Origin: Cryptomeria japonica
Lineage: Eukaryota; Streptophyta; Pinopsida; Cupressales; Cupressaceae
Reading direction: 5' to 3'
Length of the DNA stretch: 64,000 nucleotides
NCBI RefSeq assembly: GCF_030272615.1
Contig: NC_081405.1
Span: 654,926,920-654,990,919 of the forward strand
Shown here: one piece after another, positions 56,915 to 64,000 of the stretch
Layout of the letters: every line of letters begins with the position of its first letter
Numbering within the stretch: the first letter of the stretch is position 1
Program-made: the position numbers and the translations under genes
Notes under the pieces: generated by a model
Told to the model about the DNA's origin: nothing
The model's database searches: none
Seen by the model: only the letters and a program-made list of their open reading frames with translations

Positions 56915-57697
56915 TCACCTCCAAAAAATAATGTCATCAACAAATACTTCAATAATCAGTATATCATCATCAATGATCCTATAATATAAATTACTGTCAG
57001 CATTACCCTTAGTAAAACCAAACTTCAAAAGATATTTATCCAACCTTGCATACCAAGATTTGGGTGCTTGTTTCAATCCATATAAATCTTTCCTTAACCT
57101 GCAAACCATGTTCATATCATCTGATAGTGAAAAACCATCAGGTTTCTCAATATAAACTTCCTCATCAAGATCCCCATTCAAAAATGCACACTTAACATCC
57201 ATCTGATAAATCTTGTAGTTTTTATAAGTAACATAGGCAAGAAATAATATTGCATCTTCAATCCTAGCTATAGGTGCAAAAGTCTCTCCATAATCAATTC
57301 CTTCCTTTTGAGAATATCCTTTACAAACCAATCTAGCCTTATTCCTTATAACTTGACCATCCTCATTCAATTTATTTCTAAAAACCCATTTAGTTCCAGT
57401 AATATTTTTATTTTTAGGTCGGCGAACCAAAGTCCATGTGTTATTTTTCTCAATCTCATCTAATTCTTCTTCCATAGCTTTCAACCAATATTCATCTTTA
57501 CATGCCTCAATTACTGATACCGGTTCAACTTGTGAAATGAAACATACCTCTTTAGTTGCTAGTCTTCTTCTTGTCATTACTACATTATTCTTATCCCCAA
57601 TGATCTGATCTTCTAAATGATTCAATCTCACATACCTAGGAGTCCTCTGACTCTCTGTTCCTCTTCCCTGATCTTCAGGTACTGTAGAATTTTCCAA
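56915..57697 (-). pseudogene. Copia-3 reverse transcriptase, N-terminal part
   Basis: A 260-codon frame with [81 protein letters not shown] and the catalytic FVDDIIF. All core motifs of a Copia reverse transcriptase are present; it is one of the least damaged coding stretches in the window. It is frame-shifted relative to the integrase at about 57,697-57,700. Confidence 0.9.
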
Positions 57698-57699
57698 TA

Positions 57700-58464
57700 C
57701 TACTGGAGTAACTGGTTCAACACTCTGTTCTGTAAAGGTGCTACCAGTTGAGATATAATAATTTCCACTGTCGGTTCCTTCTCATAAACTTTGATTTGAC
57801 TTCTGTTTAGCTCATCTACTTTAACATTAGCACTTTCCACAATTCTCTGCAATCTCTTGTTATAACATCTATATGCTTTGCTTTCATTATAATAACCAAG
57901 AAATATGCCTTCATCACATATAGGATCAAACTTGCCAATGATATTATCTCTCCTGATATAACATTTACTACCAAAGATTCTAAAATACTTAATTGTAGGT
58001 GTATTTCCAAACCATAATTCATAAGGTGTCTTACCGATTTCTCCTTTGATATGTACTCTATTGAATGTATAAACCGATGTGCTCACTTCTTCTCTCTAGT
58101 AGATATGAGGTAGACTAGCTTCCATCATCATTGTTCTAGCAGCATCCAAGATAGTTTTGTTCTTCCTTTCAACAACTCCATTCTGCTGAGGTGTCCAGGG
58201 AGCATAAAATTGTCTTCTTATACCATGCTTCTCACAAAAGCTATTAAACTCATTGGATGTGAACTCTCCACCATGATCTGACCTCAAACATTTAATCTTC
58301 AATCCTATCTCAGTTTCCACTTTAGCCTTAAATATTTTAAACTTTTCAAATGCCTCAGATTTTTTCTTTATAAAAGTAACCCACATCATTCTAGAATAAT
58401 CATCAATGATTAGCATGAAATATCTATCACCTTGAAAAATTTTAACTCTAGCAGGGCCACACAA
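57700..58464 (-). pseudogene. Copia-3 integrase
   Basis: Two in-frame pieces (58,096-58,464 and 57,700-58,086) separated by a stop. The DDE core is complete: FMLIIDDYSRMMW (Asp), CLRSDHGGEFTS (Asp) and QQNGVVERKN (Glu). The C-terminal part carries TPYELWFGNTPTIKYFRIFG and FLGYYNESKAYR. The catalytic residues are intact, but the polyprotein is broken up- and downstream. Confidence 0.9.
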
Positions 58465-58530
58465 ATCAGTATGAATAAGATCAAGAACGTCATTTGATTT
58501 ATCTTGTATACTCCTAAAAGAGGTTCTGAC

Positions 58531-58797
58531 CTATTTACCCAGTTGACATTCTTTACATACCGGATTATAGGGCTTCATAATCCTAGGTATATCCCTAAAT
58601 TCCTTAGTTGAACTGATCTTTACAATGCAATCAAAATTCACATGACATAGCCTTTTATGCCATAGCCAACTCTCATCAATCTGTGTAATCAAACATGTCT
58701 TCTCACCGGAGTTCAAATGAAATATATCACCTTTTGTCTATGTACCGGTTGCAATCTCCAATCCAGATCTATTAATGATTTTGCATTTTCCATTCTT
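58531..58797 (-). pseudogene. Copia-3 pre-integrase segment
   Basis: In the same frame as the upstream protease: a TAG separates it from the protease, then comes ATGT-stop, and from 58,716 LWHKRLCHVNFD (GAG-pre-integrase, normally LWHxRLGH with Gly changed to Cys) and CKECQLGK, the zinc-binding HHCC end of integrase. Confidence 0.8.
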
Positions 58798-58800
58798 GAA

Positions 58801-59784
58801 CTATAATTGAAATCCCTTATCCACTAATTGTCCTACACTCAAAAGATTTTGCCTCAAACCTTCAACATAATAAACATTTTCAGTATTGTTCTTACCGTTC
58901 AATGATATAGTTCCTTTTCCTTTGATCATACATGCTTTGTCATCTCCAAATCTAACTAAACTGCCATCAAATTCTTGCAAAGATAGAAACTTCCCTTTAT
59001 CTCCAGTCATATGATGTGAACAATCACTATCAATTACCCATTCATCCTTGTCTTCAATTTTAGTAGCAAATGCCTTCTCTTCAAGTACATTCTCTTCCAA
59101 TTCTTGAACATCTTCCTTGATAGCCAAGAACACCCATTCCTTCCCATTGCTGAAACCACTAGCAAAGTCTTCTATCGATTCATCATCAGAATCAGTAATG
59201 CCTTCCTCATCCTCTATGTAGCATGATTTGTCTCTATTTTTCTTGTACTTATATTTGTTCTGATATTTAGGGTTAGGCTTAAATGATCTTCTAACTCTTT
59301 CTTCAAATCTTGAATTCCTTTCAGGACATCTAGATGCAAAATGACCAATCTTATTACATGCAAAACATTTAAAAGGTGTTTTTCCTTCATACTTACTTCC
59401 TACCAATCCTTTAGATACTCTTCTAGCAAATAGTGCTTCAAGTTGCTCAAACTCGTCATCTTCTCTCTTCATATATTCCAATTCATTTGCATATAAAGAT
59501 TTCAAATCTTGCTTACCGGTTGCAGATGTAGATGCCTGAAAAGTAGGTTCAGTCTTTATAGCTCCAGAAGGTCCAAATTCTTCAAGCTCAAAAGAAGATA
59601 GTTTCCCAACCAATGTATCTCTGTTGATAGATGTATTAACAATTATTCTCAACTCATTAATAGAAGTAGCCTTCATCTTGTAAGCTAGTGGTAGGACTCT
59701 CATAACTTTAGAAACAATTTGATCTTCACTTAGAGTTTGACCACAACATTGAATTCCCATAACAATCTCATTTACCCTTTCCAT
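58801..59784 (-). pseudogene. Copia-3 Gag C-terminus and protease
   Basis: A 327-codon frame begins within Gag (IVMGIQCCGQTLSEDQIVSK, VLPLAYKMK), then has the CCHC knuckle CFACNKIGHFASRC near 59,340, an acidic linker, and the protease WVIDSDCSHHMTG near 59,030, where DSGCS-type is DSDCS. It ends VYYVEGLRQNLLSVGQL. The Gly-to-Asp change in the protease active site would probably inactivate it. Confidence 0.9.
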
Positions 59785-60218
59785 GAATGCAACTTAATCC
59801 TTCCATCTTCTTCCATCTTTAGATTTTCATATCCCACCCAGTAACCATCAAGTTTAGCAATCCTCACTATAGGGTAACCTTCATTAAGAGTCTCCAATTT
59901 ATCCCATATAGCCTTTCTAGATGATTTGTCAGTTAATCCCATTATTTGTTGATCAGAAAGTGCAAACAAGAGGGCTTCTCTTTCTCTACAATCATTCTCA
60001 AGCTCCTTATCCAGGTTTGCTAGAAAAAGATTGTCAGATGCTGGATTATAAGGTGTGAGACCATTCTGTGTGATCTCCCAAATCTCCTTGCCAAGACATC
60101 TCAAATGAGTCTCCATCTGAATCTTCCATACTGTGTAATTTGTTCCATCAAGACTAGGAATATATCTCTGAAAGATATCTCCAGATGAACTGGATGAGCT
60201 TGAACTGTTAGATGCCAT
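59772..60218 (-). pseudogene. Copia-3 Gag N-terminus
   Basis: Starts at ATG 60,218 with a Ser-rich leader (NSSSSSSSSG), then TNYTVWKIQMETHLRCLG and AIWDKLETLNEG, the standard plant Copia Gag (DUF4219/UBN2). It is out of frame with the next piece by a shift at about 59,780, and the two frames overlap by 13 nt. The ATG is the natural start: it lies 45 nt inside the primer site. Confidence 0.88.
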
Positions 60219-60262
60219 AGGATCTTCCTCAAGCGGTTAAGCTTTCTGCAGAGAGGATCAAA

Positions 60263-60274
60263 GCTCTGATACCA
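60263..60274 (-). other. Copia-3 primer-binding site
   Basis: GCTCTGATACCA on the plus strand is the exact complement of TGGTATCAGAGC, the initiator tRNA-Met primer site. It lies two bases from the LTR edge at 60,277. Confidence 0.9.
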
Positions 60275-60276
60275 AT

Positions 60277-61467
60277 TGTTAGTCAGTTCAATAATTAGAA
60301 GACAACATAGAGGGGGGGGGGTGAGTCAGATGTCACAGATTACTAGAACCATTAGCAATTAAAACTTTAATACCGGAACCCAAAAGATTAATGCTGGAAT
60401 AGTAGTTAAACCAATTAAGAATAAACAATAATCGTAGAATAAATACCATCCACATGACACCGAGATTTATATATGGAAACCCACTAAAGGGAAAAACCAT
60501 GGTGGGAAGCCTACCCACAGTCTGATAATACTTCTGTAGTAAGTATGTGAATTACAATTGAGGGACCTATACTTGTAGGAAGGCCAACAACCTAGAGCAG
60601 ACTGCTCATCACAAAAGGAGCTTCACTGACTACATAGAAATCCAGACTAAAATCCAGAAAAGTGTTGAACTGAAAAAGATAGCATCTCCTATGCCTAAGT
60701 ACAGTTCTGATTAAGCTCAATACTGGAGGACTAAATCCTCTTGCATAAACCCAATTCAATCTCTAATGATCAAGCAAATCCTCTGCTTGAATGATATTAC
60801 ATTATTCACACATTACATTCATTTCCCATAACCATGATGATCTACAATCAGATCTTACATCTATATATACAAACCCTTGACCATAAACAATCAGGTCAGC
60901 CACCAGATAATAAACCAATTACATTATTACAAACCATGTCATCCTTATACCAAACAAATAATATCCAACACATAAGACATCCTAGAAACACATTGAGAGG
61001 TCCAATCCACATGTTACATTAAAGCCGGTCCATGACCTAGATCAACCGGGACCTAGTATAGGTCCACATGCTACAAAAATGATCTCCATTTGCCAAGTCT
61101 TGACCATGATCACCAACAACATCTTGAAACCCCACCAGAAGCTATACCAACACTTATGCAATTCATCAAAAGCTCTGCAGGTGAAACCCTCGCTAGAACC
61201 AGAAGCCAAGTTTCTAAGCAAACAGGATAGAATGTGATCACTAGACCAAAACCAACTTATTGAATATGAGCATGAGTATCATGATTAAGCCAATTCCATA
61301 ACCAAATCATACTCAAGCTTACCAGATCATGTCAGATCTAAATCAACTATAAACCACTCAACCTACCAAGACAAGAAGGGTGCTGGTAAAGCATCCAAAC
61401 AACTAGTGTTGGCATCAATAACAAAACATTAATGCAACACATAATCAACTCCACCAAATGGACAACA
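60277..61467 (-). repeat. 5' LTR of Copia-3 (right copy)
   Basis: Runs from TGTTAGTCAG (plus strand) to GGACAACA at 61,467. A G-run at about 60,312 corresponds to the C-run near the LTR end seen also in the solo LTR at 33,093. It is collinear with the left copy. Confidence 0.88.
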
Positions 61468-61472
61468 AAATT

Positions 61473-62110
61473 ACACTCAATCAGAAAGGTTGAGAAGAGG
61501 AAAGCCCAAGATTAACACTTGGGATAGAATGGTGGAAAAGGTGAAGGCCCAATTTCTACTAGGTGATTATGAGATTCAGATCTTTAGGAGACTGGAGAAC
61601 CTAAAGAAAAAAGAGATGGGTGTGATGACATATAGAGAGAAGTTCCATAAATTGAGCCTGAGGGCAAGGAACCATGAAGATGAAGTGGATAAAATAGCAA
61701 GGTATATGAATGGGTTGATACATAACATGCAAGATGAATTGAGTCTAACTACCCCTAGGAGTTTAGAAGAATGTTTTTCAGTTAGCCACAAGAGCAGAAG
61801 AGAAGGTTAAAAGGAGGTAGGAGCAACAAGCTAGGGGTATAGGAATGAACAATAGAGGAAGAGGAAACTTTGGAGGCAGTAGAACACAATTCCAAAAGGA
61901 TTAAGGGGAGACTAGTGGACAACAAGAACAAACCAATGAGAAAAGAGGTGGATTCAGAGGTAGAAGATCTAACACAGGAGGAAGATTTGGAAACCAAGGA
62001 AGAGGATCAAATACATTCTCAGGGAAGTGTTTTCAATGTGGCCAAATTGGTCACCCTGCTTGGAGATGTCCAGACAAACCAAGTACAAGCTCATATGGAG
62101 GAGAAATGAG
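61473..62110 (+). pseudogene. Gypsy-3 gag, C-terminal part
   Basis: Resumes after Copia-3 with RRGKPKINTWDRMVEKVKAQF, LGDYEIQIFRRLENLKK and REKFHKLSLRAR, classical Ty3 Gag. A frame change after 61,800 leads to the CCHC knuckle at 62,028-62,069, CFQCGQIGHPAWRC, whose spacing (C-x2-C-x4-H-x4-C) is complete. The open piece 61,490-61,810 ends at TAA. Confidence 0.88.
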
Positions 62111-62118
62111 GACACAAG

Positions 62119-62523
62119 TTGTTTTATGAGGAAGAGGCAAAGAGTGTGAACTCACCATCAATTCTTGTAGAACCCATGGTAGGGAAAAACCTACTCATGA
62201 GGAGGACATTGATCAAGGTCCCAATCGTCAAAGAACCACCACAAAGAAAATCTTTGTTTAGAACCACATGTATGGCACAAGGAAAGGTATGTAAAGTGGT
62301 AGTTGATTTTGGTTCTACTGATAATTTAGTTGTAGTAGAGATGGTAGAAAAGTCAAAATTAAAGAGGATCCCTCACCGCACACCATATAAGGTGTCTTGG
62401 CTAAATAAGGGTCAACAAGTACTTGTCAATGAGCAGTCTTGGGTAGAGTTCAGTATTGGTCCTTATGAGGATAAAATTTTGTGTGATATCAATTCTCATG
62501 GATGTGTGCCACATCCTACTTAG
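62119..62523 (+). pseudogene. Gypsy-3 protease
   Basis: A 134-codon frame with VVVDFGSTDNLV, which corresponds to the D-S-G-S/T-x-N retropepsin active site of Ty3 elements with Ser changed to Phe, then TPYKVSWLNKGQQVLVNEQ. A one-base shift at about 62,500 moves the sequence into the reverse transcriptase frame. Confidence 0.85.
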
Positions 62524-63560
62524 CAGGCCTTGGCAGTATGAAAAGGAAGCCCAACATGATGGAAGGAAGAATGTATTTGTCATCAAGAAGGGGGGGGGTA
62601 TCTTATACCCTTACCCCACTAAAGGAAGATGAGAGTGTAGTCCATGAAGGACCTAGTGTAATGGTAGTAAAGGAGGATTTTATGAAGAACTTGGAAGAAG
62701 AGGAGTATGGATACACCATTGTGGGGAAACCAATCTTAGAAGTAACAGATAATGACAAAAAGGAAGTCCCTAAAGAGGTACAGACCCTACTTGATAACTA
62801 TGAAGGTATGGTAGTGAAGGAATTACCTAATTATTTGCCTCCCATCCATGATGTGAGTCATCATATTGACCTAATTCCTAGTGCAAGTCTTCCCAACAAG
62901 GCGACATACAAAATGACACCTCAACAAAATGAAGAGATCAAGAAGAAGGTCCAAAAATTGCTTGATAAGGGCCTAATGAGAAAGATTTTAAAACCACGTG
63001 TTGTGCCAACTGTTTTGGAACCCAAAAAAAATGGAGATTGGAGGCTTTGTATAGATTCAAGGGCTATCAACAAGATAACCATTAGATATAGATTCATCAT
63101 TCCCCAGATGGAAGATCTTATGGACAGTCTGGTTGGAGTAAGGTACTTTACTAAAAGTGATTTAAAAAGTGGTTGTCACCAAATAAGGATTAGAGAGGGG
63201 GATGAGTGGAAGATGGATTTCAAGACTAATGAAAGAATGTATGAATGGCTTGTCATGCCTTTTGGGCTATCTAATGCCCCGAGTACATTCATGAGGCTCA
63301 TGAATGAGGTCTTAAGAGACTCCATAAACAAGTTTGTGGTAGTATATTTAGATGGAATTTTGGTATTCAACAAGACAAAGGAGGACCATTTGGAACACTT
63401 GGAAGGTGTTAAGAAGGTTGGATGAAGAAAAAATGATGATCAACCCTAAGAAGTGTGAATGGATGAAGGAAGAGTTGATATATTTGGGGTTTGCGATTTC
63501 ACAAGGAAATTTAAAGATGGATCCGCAAAAAGTAGAGGCCATAGTCAATTGACCAACACC
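62502..63560 (+). pseudogene. Gypsy-3 reverse transcriptase
   Basis: The main frame (62,502-63,425) shows LPPIHDVSHHIDLIPSASLP, KKVQKLLDKGLM, DWRLCIDSRAINKI, FTKSDLKSGCHQIRI and MPFGLSNAPSTFMRLMNEVL. The polymerase box is YLDGIL where YLDDIL or YFDDIL is expected, so one catalytic Asp is lost. After a frameshift near 63,410 the thumb follows (INPKKCEWMKEELIYLGF). It ends at a TGA (63,550-63,552) that replaces Trp of the usual W-P-x-P. Confidence 0.9.
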
Positions 63561-64000
63561 TAAATCATTTGGGGATGTCAAGAGTTTCCATGATTTAGCA
63601 AGCTTCTACTGCAAGTTCATCAAGAATTTCAGTCATATTGTGGCACACATGATATACACCATCAAAGGAGAGAAGAGGAGCAGATTCCAATGGACCAAGG
63701 AGGCTAATCAGAGTTTTGAGTACCTCAAGACATGGGTAGAACATCAACCTATCCTTACCTTACCATATTTTAATAAGGTATTTACAATAGAGTTTGATTC
63801 CAGTGGCTATGCGATAGGGGCAGTCTTGAGTCAAGAGAGGAAACCAATAACTTTCTTTAGTGAGAAATTCAATGAATCCAAAAAGAAGCATTCAACATAT
63901 GATTTGGAGTTGTATGCCATGGTGCAAGCACTGGAAAAATGGAGAAACTACCTACTGCCCTTGAGGAGTTTGTGGTATACATAGATAACCATTCTTTGAG
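63560..64000 (+). pseudogene. Gypsy-3 RNase H (cut by the window end)
   Basis: Contains SFYCKFIKNFSHIV (the SF-YRRFI linker), FQWTKEANQSFEYLK and the RNase H core FTIEFDSSGYAIGAVLSQ (catalytic Asp), LELYAMVQALEKWRNYL (catalytic Glu region). The frame closes near 63,982 just before the expected YTDHK-like segment. Integrase lies outside. Confidence 0.88.

Larger units (their letters stand above)
54472..61467 (-). mobile_element. Copia-3, Ty1/Copia element inserted in Gypsy-3 gag (antisense)
   Basis: LTRs at 54,472-55,666 and 60,277-61,467 (about 1.19 kb) carry matching GACAAC-WAAGAG-G-run sequence and AATACCGGAACCC, and both end CAACA on the plus strand. The 5' LTR (right) adjoins the primer site at 60,263-60,274. 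Polyprotein domains run right to left: gag, protease, integrase, reverse transcriptase, RNase H. The left LTR lacks the first ~16 bp present in the right, and I could not find a clean target duplication. LTRs differ by about 10% in one compared stretch. Only a few stops and two frame changes break the coding region, so it is the best preserved coding copy here, though still defective. Confidence 0.9.
53101..64000 (+). mobile_element. Gypsy-3, Ty3/Gypsy retrotransposon (runs off the window; split by Copia-3)
   Basis: A primer site at 53,952, gag at 54,039, then (after a nested Copia element) the rest of gag, protease, reverse transcriptase and RNase H, in Ty3 order. The 3' LTR and integrase lie beyond 64,000. 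The reverse transcriptase sequence (KKNGDWRLCIDSRAINK, PFGLSNAPSTFMRLMN) resembles plant chromoviruses. The left LTR end cannot be fixed without its partner; 53,101 is approximate. Stops and frameshifts make the copy inactive. Confidence 0.85.

Overview
The window is nuclear DNA from a seed plant with a large, repeat-dominated genome. I would guess a gymnosperm, probably a conifer: one short intronless gene sits in tens of kilobases of nested, mutated LTR retrotransposons, several with unusually long LTRs. That taxonomic call is an inference; no marker gene is present.

There is one convincing intact host gene, at 12948-14594 (+). It is an intronless 548-residue secreted copper-radical oxidase of the glyoxal/galactose oxidase (GLOX) family, with a TATA box about 100 bp upstream of the start and a 138-bp tandem duplication upstream of that.

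Layout. 1.0-5.9 kb: badly decayed Ty1/Copia element (Copia-1, +). 5.9-12.4 kb: AT-rich, gene-free, with a possible Ty3 primer-site relic near 8.4 kb. 12.4-14.6 kb: the GLOX locus. 15,965-27,369: a complete element with two LTRs of about 4.4 kb, a GGAGG target duplication and only 2.6 kb of internal DNA that lacks gag/pol. It fits the LARD (large retrotransposon derivative) definition. It carries tRNA-Arg-like primer sites, a tRNA-Arg-like sequence inside each LTR, and a decayed acidic reading frame. 28.9-30.2 kb: a frameshifted relic of a protein family that I associate with transposons. 31,137-43,611: Copia-2 (+) with a CACAA target duplication, itself interrupted by two solo-LTR-like insertions: 1.37 kb at 33,093 and 4.96 kb at 36,482, the latter with a perfect GATTT duplication. 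44,455-52,201: a Ty3-like element with a CTAGG duplication that encodes only Gag and protease. From about 53.1 kb to the window end: a Ty3/Gypsy element (Gypsy-3, +), with a Copia element (Copia-3, minus strand, 54,472-61,467) inserted into its gag.

Four insertions have target duplications visible at base level, three perfect over a full element or solo LTR and one with a single mismatch, which makes the boundaries firm. By eye, LTR divergence is lowest in the LARD-like element (roughly 2-8% in the stretches compared) and about 7-12% in the others, so the LARD-like element is probably the youngest two-LTR insertion. All retroelement polyproteins here carry stops or frameshifts, so none looks autonomous. 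The most unusual items are the LARD-like element with its tRNA-Arg signatures, the gag-protease-only element, and the 50-bp inverted duplication found in only one LTR of Copia-2.
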